Assembly: GCA_002686085.1 (NCBI GenBank)
Contig: NZAC01000055.1
Location: 1-32,686 of the forward strand
Reading direction: 5' to 3'
DNA length: 32,686 bases
Source of the DNA: Roseibacillus sp.
GTDB lineage: Bacteria; Verrucomicrobiota; Verrucomicrobiia; Verrucomicrobiales; Akkermansiaceae
Shown here: positions 1-10,122 of the stretch, one piece after another
Numbering within the stretch: position 1 is the first letter of the stretch
Layout: each line of letters opens with the position of its first letter
Position numbers and translations under genes: made by a program
Notes under the pieces: model-generated
The model's input: only the letters and a program-made list of their open reading frames with translations
Database searches by the model: none
What the model was told of the DNA's origin: nothing

Positions 1-98
1 ATCTCCTCAGTATTCATACGAGCACCGCCAACCTGTGCCCCGTTGTCCCCGCACCCAATAAACAGCAGAGAGACAAGAAGGACTGGAGGCATCTTCAT
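1..98 (-). CDS. Lipoprotein, N-terminal part only (gene runs off left edge)
   Basis: Reading leftward from an ATG at 98-96, the frame stays open to the window edge (32 codons). It begins with Met-Lys-Met, a hydrophobic stretch, then a lipobox FIGC with the lipidated cysteine at residue 16, followed by GDNGAQVGG. This is a typical bacterial lipoprotein signal peptide, so the product should be exported and membrane-anchored. Only the leader and about 16 mature residues are visible, so the function cannot be told. It is divergent from the von Willebrand gene starting at 256, and the two share about 157 bases of upstream DNA. Confidence 0.6.
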   Translation of the reverse strand, partial: MKMPPVLLVSLLFIGCGDNGAQVGGARMNTEE

Positions 99-255
99 GA
101 TTCATCAAGAATAGCTCTCCAATACTGGCACACGATGACAAAGTAGACATCCGGTTGCAGGAGGCCCTGACCCTCGCCAGAAAAATTTGCAGAAGATCTC
201 TTCTAAAGAAACTGGTGATTCAGACGTTTTAAGGCATAACGAGGAAACTACCCCG

Positions 256-1305
256 ATGAGCCTGCACATCCAGTCACCCGAGACCGAAGCGGAACTACAA
301 CGCCAGCGAAGGATCGCGACTACCATGAGCATGGTCATCGCTCTGCTCTCAATCACTCTGGCGGGTATCATTCTGGCCTTCATCATCCTTCCCAGCCTCT
401 CGCAGAAAAGCTCCACCCTGGTCACTTACCAGACCGCCATGCCCGAAGAGGAGCAGGTTGACCAGAAGCGGATTGATCCCCAGGTGAAACGGAAACCATC
501 GGCTCCCAGTAGCGCGATGGCAAAAGTCGTTGCCAGCACCGCACCCTCTCCTATCTCGGTTCCAATCCCGGAAATTACGGAGAGTCCATCACTCAACTAC
601 GGGTCTGATGGCGACTTCGGGGCGGGCTGGGGTTCCGGTAACGGGAATGGGGCCGGAGGAACCAGCTTCTTCGGTCAATCCGTCCGCGCTGAGCGTATCT
701 GCTACGTCATCGACTTCTCCAGCTCGATGGGGTCACAGGGCCGAGCCGACCTCATGCGCAGGGAACTCAGCAAGTCGATCAGCCAACTGTCTCACGGCAC
801 ACGCTACGGAATCGTCTTTTTCTCCTGCATCGCGTGGGAGGCTGGGGACCAGGTCAACCTGAACCGCAAGGGCGGAAATGCGACAGTCAAAGCTCCCGGG
901 GGCAAAAACTACCGGTGGAAGAAAGCCGGGGGAGGCTGGGGACCTGACGGGATCGGGCAACGCGCCCGCTGGCTGAATGCCTCGCCCCAGCAGCTGTCCG
1001 ATTCCGGACGCATCGTGAAGAAAGCCCCTCTCTCGTCGGGGACTTCCTGGGACAAGGGAATTGAAATGGCCCTCGGGATGAGCCCGCTTCCACAAATTAT
1101 CTGCTTTATGACCGATGGCGTGGCCAGCGGCTCTGACGCTTGGGCACGGGAACTTGGCGCCAAGGCCAAATCTCAGGGCGTGCAGATCAACTGCATCGCG
1201 CTGATGGAGCCCCGTGCCCACAAGGACCTCGACGAACTTGCCAAGCGCACCGGAGGACACTTCTCCGTTGTCGACAAGAACGGCAAGCACAAGTCCATTC
1301 GCTAG
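256..1305 (+). CDS. Membrane-anchored von Willebrand factor A domain protein
   Basis: Predicted 349-residue protein. I chose the ATG at 256 over an in-frame TTG at 187 because a purine-rich GAGGAAA lies at a suitable distance upstream. Residues about 20-48 form one hydrophobic membrane segment. A low-complexity linker rich in Pro, Ser and Gly follows (about 75-140), then a VWA domain that begins near residue 147. The metal-ion-dependent adhesion site is visible as DFSSS (about 153-157), followed by the later FMTDG strand. The glycine-rich segment just before the domain resembles other verrucomicrobial VWA proteins. Its role is probably extracytoplasmic metal-dependent protein binding; the partner is unknown. 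It converges on the dehydrogenase gene ending at 1350, 44 bases away. Confidence 0.85.
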   Translation: MSLHIQSPETEAELQRQRRIATTMSMVIALLSITLAGIILAFIILPSLSQKSSTLVTYQTAMPEEEQVDQKRIDPQVKRKPSAPSSAMAKVVASTAPSPISVPIPEITESPSLNYGSDGDFGAGWGSGNGNGAGGTSFFGQSVRAERICYVIDFSSSMGSQGRADLMRRELSKSISQLSHGTRYGIVFFSCIAWEAGDQVNLNRKGGNATVKAPGGKNYRWKKAGGGWGPDGIGQRARWLNASPQQLSDSGRIVKKAPLSSGTSWDKGIEMALGMSPLPQIICFMTDGVASGSDAWARELGAKAKSQGVQINCIALMEPRAHKDLDELAKRTGGHFSVVDKNGKHKSIR

Positions 1306-1329
1306 GTCGACCTTTCGCTCAACCTTCCA

Positions 1330-1348
1330 AGCCCACATCTTCCGGGCT
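1330..1348. terminator. Weak hairpin between convergent genes
   Basis: AGCCC at 1330-1334 pairs with GGGCT at 1344-1348 around a nine-base loop, in the 44-base gap between the VWA gene and the convergent dehydrogenase gene. The position suits a two-way terminator, but there is no convincing T-run on either side, so this is only a candidate. Confidence 0.3.
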
Positions 1349-1349
1349 C

Positions 1350-4300
1350 CTACTTGAGAGCCTTGAAGTAAGCAAGAAGGTCAGCCACGTCCTGCGCGCT
1401 CAGGCCCAGCTGATCTGCGGAGAGCATCAGGGAACGCTCCAGAGGTTCGATGGCCTCAAGCCGGTTGGAGGAGATCACCTGCACTATTCCTCCCTGGCTT
1501 TGGACGATAAGTGGATTCTTGGTGCTCAGGGTAAGGCCGTGGATCTCTTTCCCACCCTTCAGCCTGATACGATTACCCGGATAACCGAGGGCAATCTCGG
1601 CAGACGGATCGAGGACTGCCTGCACGAATCTCTCTTCTCCTTGATTGCTGATCCATCCCACCAGAGATGGGCCATAGTTCACACCCTGACCCTCGACACG
1701 ATGACACATCACGCAACGCAGCGCAGCAGTCTTCCCTCGAGTTGCATCTCCCTTCAGCGCAAGAATAGCGCCCAATGAGGGGAGCTTGGACTTTCCCTCC
1801 GGGGCCGGAATGACAGCCTCAGTAATCTCCACTGTCGCTGGATCATAGATCCCCTTCTCTTTCAGGGAGTCGAAGACCCGCAGCTTCCGCCACCGGGTAT
1901 TTCCCAGATGAATCAGCCAGCGGATGGCCTCGCCTCCCACTGGCCCTTGGACGGTCGCTACCTTTAGAAGCGCGGCGAAGGCCCGGGGGTCCTCGTAAAA
2001 CGCAAGAGTCTCGATGGCAAAAAGGCGTTTTTCGAGAGACAGGGTCGTACTCCGGGCACGCATGAGCAATTCATCGATCGCCTCTCCAGGGCGGAGGCGC
2101 CATGTGATGCGGGCAAAAACCTCGGACCACTCCGTGGGATCCTGAATGGAGGCTCCCTGCTTGATATTACGCCACAGAAGGTCGGCGTCAGCCCCTTGAG
2201 CGCCGAGACCACAGGCCTCGAGATAGGTGCGGTCGCCTTCCTTACATTGTTGAAGGAGGTGCGAGAGGTAACGATGCTTTCGCCTCGCTGGAACGTCCCG
2301 CAAAGCAAGAGCAGCTTCCCGGCGGACCGCAGCGCTTGGCTCCTCCCGATAGATCTTGGAAACGAGAACCGAGACGTCCTCTCCTGCATTACGCAGAGCG
2401 CGAAAGGCAACCAGTCGTGTCTGGGAGTCCGGGCTATTTTCCATCAAGGAGCGCGCCATCTCCATTCCCCCGGGGCCGAGCAGAGCAAGAAGCCAGATCG
2501 CGCGGGCCCGAACATAGCTGTTGTCATGGTGGAGAAGTTCCCCCACTGCCGGAATGGCCCGGGACCCCGCAGCCTTGAGACTCTGCAAGCCAGCAAGACG
2601 AACGTTCTGGGCAGGGTTACAAAGAAGGCTGATCGCACCTTTTATGGTTCCCGGTTCGGCCCGGGCGATCCGAGGTTGAAACCCCTTGGGAGCAATACGG
2701 TAGATCGTTCCCGACCAGGACTCGTCATGATCCGCATGACCGCCTACTCCGGAATCAAACCAGTCTGCAACGTAAAGAGCTCCATCCGCGCCCACCATCA
2801 CATCAGAAGGGCGGAACAGATTACTTCCCTTGCTTTTGACGAAGTCAAAACGGTCAAGGATATAGGCAGAATCCTTCAGTTCCGGGTGGTAGCCAAAGAC
2901 GACCTTTCGCCCGGCATCACAGCTCAGGAGCATCCCGGAATATCGGGAAGGCAGGGCACCGTTTTCGTAAAAACAGATCCCGGTGGGCGAACCACCACCA
3001 TAGACATCACCGGCAGGCAGGGTTCCCGGATCCGATTGGCGCCACTGGGCGTCCTGGATAGACTGCCCGGGGCGTTGATCGGCCCGCCAGCCACGCTTGC
3101 CGTCCGGGGAGAAGAATCCGAGGAAGCCTCCTTCCATGAGCCAGGTTGTCCGACAAGCCGGCGGATCATCATTGTCGTTTTGAAACACGTCCCCGAAAGA
3201 GGTCACGGTATGCTCGTAACTATTGCGGAACCCATGGCCGATGATGCGGACCTCACTCCCGTCGGGGTTCATCCGGGCCGCGAAGCCACCCACCCATACA
3301 TTGCCATCGGAGCTCTTTCTCCCTCCGATGGCCTGGGAGTCGGCCACAGGATCTTCGCCTCCCTTGTAGGGCCCCCCGACAAAAAACTCGTCTCCATCTC
3401 GGGTCTTCAGGTGCGCCCCGCAGTTTCCCTGGTTGAAATACCACTTCCCGTCTGGACCTCCTACCACGGCGTGTAGGCTGTGATCATGATTCCGGCCATT
3501 GAATCCGCTGAGTACATTCTTCCGTTTGTCGACCTCAGGATCGAACCTGAGGTCCCCGTCAACATCGGTGTACACGATAAGATGGGGAGGTTGCGCCACT
3601 ACGACCTGATTACCGAACACACTGATCCCCAGTGGAGCAACCAGCTCCGGATCCTGCACGAAGACATGTGAGCTGTCGGCTTTCCCATCCTTATCCTTAT
3701 CCTCAAGAACGACAATCCTGTCTCCCTCCGGGCGCCGGTTCCTGTTCTTCCGATAGTTCACTCCCTCCGCTACCCAGATTCGTCCCTCGGCATCGGTATC
3801 CATGTTGGTAGGATTGTAGAGCATCGGGCTCGTCGCCCAGACAGTCACTTCGAGGTCATCTGGTGCTGCAATCTGGTCAGCCGGTAGGCTTTGGGGAGCT
3901 CGCGAATTGGGATTGAATTTATCGGGCGCCCTCGCGAAGCCGATGGGTTCGCGATCAAAAACAAGAAAACGCACAGAGGCAGGTGTCAATTCAGCACCCC
4001 GGATAGCTCCCCCGTCATCCAGCGCCACCTTGCTACGGAATGTGGTCGCGCCGGCGGGCACCTCAAACCAGATGAACGAATCCGCATGCGTCCCCAAACC
4101 TCTCGTATACTCTTTCCCAGCAACGGTCATCGGGCCTCCACGATACGTTTTTCCCTGCTTGACCGTCCCGACCGTGCTGAAAGCCGCCCGCCAGGACAGA
4201 GTGGTAAGGTCAATGCTGGAGCCATCTTGCATCACAAGCTCGGGCTCGATCCAGTTGGACCAATCATGGCTCCCGTTGCCTTCATTGGAGACTACGAGAT

Positions 4301-4463
4301 AGAGATCCCTCCGCTGGAGCTCGACTTCGATGGGGATCAAGCGCTCCCTGTCACCACTTTTAAGGATCCGACTTTTGTAGAGAGGCTCAGGTCCGACACC
4401 CTGAGCGAGTATTGGTTGCGCCAGAGAGACGACGACCAGCAGAAAGAAGGATGGGAACTTCAT
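1350..4463 (-). CDS. PVC-type dehydrogenase with NPCBM, propeller, HEAT and heme-binding domains
   Basis: Predicted 1037 residues from the ATG at 4463. A longer TTG start at 4523 would bury the signal peptide MKFPSFFLLVVV. Order: signal peptide (1-20); NPCBM-like carbohydrate-binding module (about 25-150, with RGLGTHADS); six-bladed-type propeller of the PVC membrane-bound dehydrogenase family (about 195-600); HEAT-like helical repeats (about 605-870); and a C-terminal PVC heme-binding domain with CVMCH at 917-921. By family it should be an exported oxidoreductase passing electrons from a sugar-like substrate to its own c-type heme; substrate and cofactor are inferred, not seen. It is the last gene of the minus-strand block, 114 bases after the ThuA gene. 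The single-chain layout contrasts with the split version at 18986-22072. Confidence 0.88.
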   Translation of the reverse strand: MKFPSFFLLVVVSLAQPILAQGVGPEPLYKSRILKSGDRERLIPIEVELQRRDLYLVVSNEGNGSHDWSNWIEPELVMQDGSSIDLTTLSWRAAFSTVGTVKQGKTYRGGPMTVAGKEYTRGLGTHADSFIWFEVPAGATTFRSKVALDDGGAIRGAELTPASVRFLVFDREPIGFARAPDKFNPNSRAPQSLPADQIAAPDDLEVTVWATSPMLYNPTNMDTDAEGRIWVAEGVNYRKNRNRRPEGDRIVVLEDKDKDGKADSSHVFVQDPELVAPLGISVFGNQVVVAQPPHLIVYTDVDGDLRFDPEVDKRKNVLSGFNGRNHDHSLHAVVGGPDGKWYFNQGNCGAHLKTRDGDEFFVGGPYKGGEDPVADSQAIGGRKSSDGNVWVGGFAARMNPDGSEVRIIGHGFRNSYEHTVTSFGDVFQNDNDDPPACRTTWLMEGGFLGFFSPDGKRGWRADQRPGQSIQDAQWRQSDPGTLPAGDVYGGGSPTGICFYENGALPSRYSGMLLSCDAGRKVVFGYHPELKDSAYILDRFDFVKSKGSNLFRPSDVMVGADGALYVADWFDSGVGGHADHDESWSGTIYRIAPKGFQPRIARAEPGTIKGAISLLCNPAQNVRLAGLQSLKAAGSRAIPAVGELLHHDNSYVRARAIWLLALLGPGGMEMARSLMENSPDSQTRLVAFRALRNAGEDVSVLVSKIYREEPSAAVRREAALALRDVPARRKHRYLSHLLQQCKEGDRTYLEACGLGAQGADADLLWRNIKQGASIQDPTEWSEVFARITWRLRPGEAIDELLMRARSTTLSLEKRLFAIETLAFYEDPRAFAALLKVATVQGPVGGEAIRWLIHLGNTRWRKLRVFDSLKEKGIYDPATVEITEAVIPAPEGKSKLPSLGAILALKGDATRGKTAALRCVMCHRVEGQGVNYGPSLVGWISNQGEERFVQAVLDPSAEIALGYPGNRIRLKGGKEIHGLTLSTKNPLIVQSQGGIVQVISSNRLEAIEPLERSLMLSADQLGLSAQDVADLLAYFKALK

Positions 4464-4577
4464 AAAAGGCGGGAACTGATACACCGGGACAGCGCATGCC
4501 TTCCAGAAAGAAACGGCAGTCAAGTATGGAGCTGAAAGTGACCCCTGATGAGGTCCAACCGCGCCCTTCGCGCAGGG

Positions 4578-5516
<939 letters not shown>

Positions 5517-5737
5517 CGGTCACAAAAGTTTTGATGCCACCAAGTTCTTGCCGCTGGCTATCCCTGTCGTCAAGGAGGGATCCCGAAGGTTCCTTCCGAT
5601 CACTATGGGGATAGTCTTCCCCAATCTGGCGCGCGATGAACAATGGGTGAAGGATTCAGCAACGGGAATAATGCTTATCGCTTTATCGCCTGAAATTATC
5701 ACCAGGACTTGAAGCTAGCTCAAAGACAATCCCTCTC
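5517..5737. other. Intergenic region between DUF1501 and ThuA genes
   Basis: No credible coding frame. It contains a small inverted repeat GAAGG-TT-CCTTC near 5586-5598, without a T-run. It may hold the promoter of the ThuA gene, but no clear -35/-10 pair stands out. Confidence 0.4.
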
Positions 5738-7126
5738 CTATCCCAGAAGCTCCTCGATCACCTCACCTCCGAACTGGCTCAATTGCTTGAAGCGCCCGGC
5801 ATGGTAGTAGGTCAGACGATTGTCATCGAGACCGAGAAGGTGAAGAAGAGTAACGTGGACATCCCGGATATGATGCACACACTCAACCGCCTCTCCTCCC
5901 AGCTCATCGGTCGCGCCAACTGTGGCGCCGGCCCGGGTTCCCCCACCCGCAAACCACATTGCCATCGCCTTAGCATTGTGATCACGACCGTAGGACTTTC
6001 CACCCCGCATTCCGTTATCAGGAGTCCTGCCGAATTCTCCGCAGAAAAACACGAGGGTATCCTTCAGCATATCCCGCTGCTTGAGATCCTTGAGGAGAGC
6101 CGCGATCGGCTGGTCCACTGACCGGATCAGTGATCCATGGGCCCGTTCAATGTAGTCGTGGCTATCCCAGTTACCGGCATACGCCTGGACGAAGCGTACT
6201 CCACTTTCCACCAGACGGCGGGCAAGAAGACATTTGCGCCCAAACGCATCCGTGTGCGGGTTCCCGATTCCATACATTTCCCGAGTCCCTGCGGTCTCTC
6301 CCTCCAGATCAAGAATGCCGGGAACCTCGGCCTGCATCCGATAAGCGAGTTCGTAGGACGCCATCCGGGCTTCGAGTTCGCCGGTTTCCGCCCGAGTCTC
6401 CTGATGCTTCGCATTGAGCTTGGCGAGCAGGTCGAGGTTGGCTCGCTGCCGGTGCCTCGTCACTCCCTTCGGCGGACTCAAATCGAGAATAGGACTTCCC
6501 TGTGGCCTTAAAGGCGTTCCCTGAAAGTCAGCCGGCAAAAACCCGTTGGACCAGTTCGAGCCCCCACCCTGCGGGTAACTATTACGAGGCAGGACCACAA
6601 ACCCGGGCAGATTCTGATTCGGCGACCCAAGGCCATAAGTCACCCATGAACCCAGCGCCGGGTCTCCTCCAAAACGGTTGCCTGTGTTGACATGATAGCA
6701 GGCAGTCGGGTGATTCACCGATTCCACTTGAGCTCCCCGGAAGAAGCACATGTCATCCACCATCTCCTGCAGGTGGTTCCATTCCGTAGTGATATCAGCT
6801 CCACTCTGACCCGCTTTTACAAATTCGAAGGGGCTTTGCACGAAATAGCGCTTCCCCGAGGACATCGCACTTTCCCGTTCACCCTGCCGGTTGAAAACCT
6901 GCAGATGTCGCTTCGCCAGCTCCGGCTTGGGGTCGAAGGTATCAATGTGAGATGGCCCTCCTTCCATCATGAGGAAGATACAGCGCTTCGCCCTCGCGGG
7001 CAGGTGGCCTTTCCGCGGTTTCAGGTCCACTTCCTCCGCCTGCAGGAGGGAAGTCAGGGCCAGCGACCCTACACTCGATCCAAGTCCATAGAGAAAATCA
7101 CGACGAGGCAGGGAGAATTGATTCAT
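5738..7126 (-). CDS. DUF1501 family protein, Tat-exported
   Basis: 462 residues from the ATG at 7126; a start four codons earlier is possible. The N-terminus carries a twin-arginine motif, PRRDFLYGLGSS, so the folded protein probably leaves through the Tat pathway. DUF1501 proteins share the alkaline-phosphatase/sulfatase fold. Visible family blocks are FLMMEGGPSHIDTFDPKP near the start, a central SWVTYGLGS, QAYAGNWDSHDY, and FCGEFGRTP followed by GRDHN in the C-terminal half, where metal ligands are expected. The family is strongly expanded in Planctomycetes and Verrucomicrobia and is almost always paired with a DUF1549/DUF1553 gene. Here it follows that partner by 25 bases on the same strand. 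The reaction of the family is not established. Confidence 0.92.
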   Translation of the reverse strand: MNQFSLPRRDFLYGLGSSVGSLALTSLLQAEEVDLKPRKGHLPARAKRCIFLMMEGGPSHIDTFDPKPELAKRHLQVFNRQGERESAMSSGKRYFVQSPFEFVKAGQSGADITTEWNHLQEMVDDMCFFRGAQVESVNHPTACYHVNTGNRFGGDPALGSWVTYGLGSPNQNLPGFVVLPRNSYPQGGGSNWSNGFLPADFQGTPLRPQGSPILDLSPPKGVTRHRQRANLDLLAKLNAKHQETRAETGELEARMASYELAYRMQAEVPGILDLEGETAGTREMYGIGNPHTDAFGRKCLLARRLVESGVRFVQAYAGNWDSHDYIERAHGSLIRSVDQPIAALLKDLKQRDMLKDTLVFFCGEFGRTPDNGMRGGKSYGRDHNAKAMAMWFAGGGTRAGATVGATDELGGEAVECVHHIRDVHVTLLHLLGLDDNRLTYYHAGRFKQLSQFGGEVIEELLG

Positions 7127-7151
7127 TTTCAGTTCCAAGACAGGTTATTGG

Positions 7152-9863
7152 CTAGTCCAGGTATGCGAATTCATTAAGGTTGAAGATGACCAGACAGACC
7201 TGTGCCAGGCCCCGGGTCCGGGCATCGACGTCGCTTCGCTGCAGGTCCGGAACATATTCCTCGTAAGCGGGAAGATGCTCCCAGAACTCATAGGGACGGC
7301 CAGTCTTCTCGGCCATCACCGTGCGCTTGATCTTCTCGGGAAAAGCCAAAGGTTCGTAGACCCTTCCCTTTTCTTCCTCCACCGCAGCCTTCCAGTGAAC
7401 AAGGCAGTCCGCAATCTCCCCGACCGAGGCAGTCCGTCCGAGGGCCAATTCGAAGGCGCGCCCCAGTGCCGCCCGGTCGCTCCCAGTTTCCTCAAGAAGG
7501 CGGGCCGCAAAAGCCAGCGCCCGCTCATATACTTCCTCTCCATTGAACAACGTCAGGGCCTGCGGAGCGACCATCGAGGTTTCCCGCAACTCGCACGACT
7601 GATCTGGTCCCGGCTGGTTGAAGGTCTCAAGAAAGGGATCACGCAGCCCTCGCATTTTCTCTGCATAAAGACTCCGACGATTGCGTTGCCGCGGCAGCGG
7701 ATCGGGCTCATAGACCGAGGCGGTGCCTCCCATGATCTGGCGTGGTTGGAAAGCTACCTCACGGTTAATGTCTGGCCGTGAGGGGATTCCCCCAACCTGC
7801 CGGTTGAGCTCCCCACTGACAGCAAGCATCGCGTCGCGTAATTCTTCAGCAGTCAACCGGCGGGGAAGACCCACCGCATACAGCTCACGCTTGAGATCTT
7901 TCGAATTGAGCTGCGCAGAATCGGGATGACGACTGCTTCGCCGATAGGCTGCCGAGCTGACAAGCAATTCATTGAGCCTCTTTACCGACCAACCCTGTTC
8001 CATGAACCACTCTGCAAGGTAGTCAAGAAGCTCCGGATGAGTCGGGGGGGATCCACTCCCCCCGAAGTTGCTTGGGTTACCTGCGATCCCCCGGCCGAAA
8101 TGCCAGCTCCACACCCGGTTGACCATCACTCGGGCGGCGAGGGGATTCTTTTTATCCACAATCCATTCGGCGAGCGCCAGACGCCGCTTGCCCCGGCCCT
8201 TCGGGAAATCCGGAGTGGCCATCTCTCCCAGGGTCACCGCTGCACTCAGCGGCCCGGGCGTTACCGAAGCTCCTCTCGAATAGACATCTCCCCCGGTGAG
8301 GATGCTGTCCTTTTCCATCAACCCCTTGCCCCAAGGATCGCCCGGCATCATGATCCGCGAGCTGACATTCCTTCGTTCGATCGTCTTCCCGTTGTGCACC
8401 GCCAGAGCGATTGGCTTCGTACGATCAAATTCCCACTGATGCCGGGAAATATTCTTCGCCATGCGGGCGAGGGAAGCCTCATCCCCGGGATCCAATCCAT
8501 TGTCCCCTGTTTTTGCCTCACCTTTCTCCTCTTTCCGGTTGTTTCTTACCCTCTCCTCCAGCTCCTTTCGTTGGCCCTGGTAGTAAGCAACCTTCTCTCT
8601 CGCCCACTGATCGGCCTGCGCAAACCCGGTCCGGTTTTCGCCCCTAAGGAAGGGAGCCTCACGGTCCGCGAACTGAGTGGTCGAGAACACCGACAGCATC
8701 CGGTAGTAATCCCGTGTCGGAATCGGGTCGAATTTGTGGTCATGGCACCGGGCACACTGGAGGGCATGGGCGAGGAAAGTCTGCCCCACCGAATCGGTCA
8801 CGTCATCTAACCATTGCTGCCGGGTGACCCGGAATACGCTCATTCCGGTCTGCTCCCATGGACCCATTCGGAGGAATCCCGTCGCCACCAGATTTTCTGC
8901 ATTACTCTCATCGATTTCATCACCCGCAATCTGCTCCCGGACAAATTGGTCGTAGGGCTTGTCGGAATTAAAGGCCCTCACCACGTAATCCCGGTAACGC
9001 CACGCGTTGGGCCGGGTGTAGTCATTGGCAAATCCTGCCGAGTCCGCGTAGCGGGCCACATCCAGCCAATGGCGCCCGAACTGCTCTCCGTAATGGGGGC
9101 TGGCCATAAGTCCTCCGGCGTAGGTCCGCACCGCGGCCTCCGGATTCTTCCCAAACTCCTCCTCAAACTTCTGAACCTCGCTGGGCGTAGGAGGCAGCCC
9201 GGTCAGCCCGAAAGTCATCCGCCGAACCAGTTCTCCCGAACCCGCCGTCGGGGCCGGTTTCAGACCAGCCTCCTCCAGCCTGCGATCAACAAACCAATCC
9301 ACGGGGTGTATTCCCTCCGGGACCTTCTCCACCTCGAGAGGGCGATAGGCCCAGAGTTTCTCCGGTTCATACCGACGATTCGTCCAGTCTTCGCCCAGAC
9401 CGCCCGAGGTCTCAACGATTTCCCCCTTTGCAAAGCGATCCCTTAGCTCCCGGACGCGCCCGGAATCCAGCCATGGCGCTCCGGCATTGATCCAGTCCCG
9501 GATCTGGTCTTGCTGCTCACTGGTTAACCGATCCGCTTCCTTCGGCGGCATCTCGTAATCCTCATCCTCCCAAGTAGTGGCAATATGAAAAAGACTCTCC
9601 GCTGCATTTCCGGGAATCAAAACTATCCCACTGTCACCCCCCTTGAGGAGCAACTCCCGGCTCGTCATCTCGAGACCACCCTTCACCTTCCTTCCCTCTC
9701 CCTGGCTGTGACAGGCGATGCACTTCTCTGTAATAATCTCCCGCACATGGAGCGCGAACAAGACCTCTCCCCTGGCGGGATCATCAGCCGCGCATAGCTG
9801 AACACTCCCTAGCAGAAGAACTGCAAAAGCGCGCCATGGCACTCTGAGGATGGGATGGGGCAT
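7152..9863 (-). CDS. PSCyt1-DUF1549-DUF1553 cytochrome-like protein
   Basis: 903 residues with a signal peptide (1-25, ending near CAADD). A planctomycete cytochrome c domain (PSCyt1) has CIACH at 48-52 and MPPKE near 105. DUF1549 (about 195-400) contains RRMTFGLTGLPPTPSE, FGRHWLDVARYADS and a second heme-like motif CARCHDHKFDP. DUF1553 (about 560-835) contains NPLAARVMVNRVWSWHFGRG and PPTHPELLDYLAEWF. The two CxxCH motifs imply c-type heme. These proteins are predicted to be exported electron-transfer partners of DUF1501 proteins, and the DUF1501 gene follows 25 bases downstream as an operon. At 903 residues it is at the short end of the family; many relatives carry an extra module between DUF1549 and DUF1553 that is absent here. 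Confidence 0.92.
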   Translation of the reverse strand: MPHPILRVPWRAFAVLLLGSVQLCAADDPARGEVLFALHVREIITEKCIACHSQGEGRKVKGGLEMTSRELLLKGGDSGIVLIPGNAAESLFHIATTWEDEDYEMPPKEADRLTSEQQDQIRDWINAGAPWLDSGRVRELRDRFAKGEIVETSGGLGEDWTNRRYEPEKLWAYRPLEVEKVPEGIHPVDWFVDRRLEEAGLKPAPTAGSGELVRRMTFGLTGLPPTPSEVQKFEEEFGKNPEAAVRTYAGGLMASPHYGEQFGRHWLDVARYADSAGFANDYTRPNAWRYRDYVVRAFNSDKPYDQFVREQIAGDEIDESNAENLVATGFLRMGPWEQTGMSVFRVTRQQWLDDVTDSVGQTFLAHALQCARCHDHKFDPIPTRDYYRMLSVFSTTQFADREAPFLRGENRTGFAQADQWAREKVAYYQGQRKELEERVRNNRKEEKGEAKTGDNGLDPGDEASLARMAKNISRHQWEFDRTKPIALAVHNGKTIERRNVSSRIMMPGDPWGKGLMEKDSILTGGDVYSRGASVTPGPLSAAVTLGEMATPDFPKGRGKRRLALAEWIVDKKNPLAARVMVNRVWSWHFGRGIAGNPSNFGGSGSPPTHPELLDYLAEWFMEQGWSVKRLNELLVSSAAYRRSSRHPDSAQLNSKDLKRELYAVGLPRRLTAEELRDAMLAVSGELNRQVGGIPSRPDINREVAFQPRQIMGGTASVYEPDPLPRQRNRRSLYAEKMRGLRDPFLETFNQPGPDQSCELRETSMVAPQALTLFNGEEVYERALAFAARLLEETGSDRAALGRAFELALGRTASVGEIADCLVHWKAAVEEEKGRVYEPLAFPEKIKRTVMAEKTGRPYEFWEHLPAYEEYVPDLQRSDVDARTRGLAQVCLVIFNLNEFAYLD

Positions 9864-10122
9864 CGACTGGCCCAGCTTCTAATACAGACAGAATCTTTCA
9901 ATCCCTGATTACACTACCGGACTAAATTCCGAGAGACATGTGTAAAGCCCCTGATTGTGGGCTCCCTTCTTAGTTCACACCATCTACCTTCTCCTACCTG
10001 CGTATTTCTACGCACCAACATCAGAAACGCCACAGTCCTGTTCTACCCGCCTAGAATCAAAGGATGTAATGCTCACACCTGCCCTCAGGGTGTTTTGGAA
10101 TCCGAGACCCGCTTGGTTCTCC
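9864..10122. other. Intergenic region between G3E GTPase and DUF1549 genes
   Basis: No credible coding frame. Two small hairpins can be drawn: one near 10077-10099 (ACACC pairing with GGTGT), just past the end of the minus-strand GTPase gene, and one near 9954-9972 (AGCCC with GGGCT) followed on the minus strand by a short T-rich stretch. Either could end the metal-related cluster. The stretch next to 9864 should hold the promoter for the DUF1549/DUF1501 operon. Confidence 0.35.

Noticed and set aside
2196-3476. Long plus-strand open frame of 426 codons inside the dehydrogenase gene
   Set aside because: It is antisense to a well-supported gene with recognisable domains and a CxxCH motif; its translation shows no domain, and it reflects codon bias of the real gene.
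7926-8810. Plus-strand frame of 294 codons opposite the DUF1549/DUF1553 gene
   Set aside because: Shadow of the strongly supported minus-strand gene; no recognisable motif in the translation.
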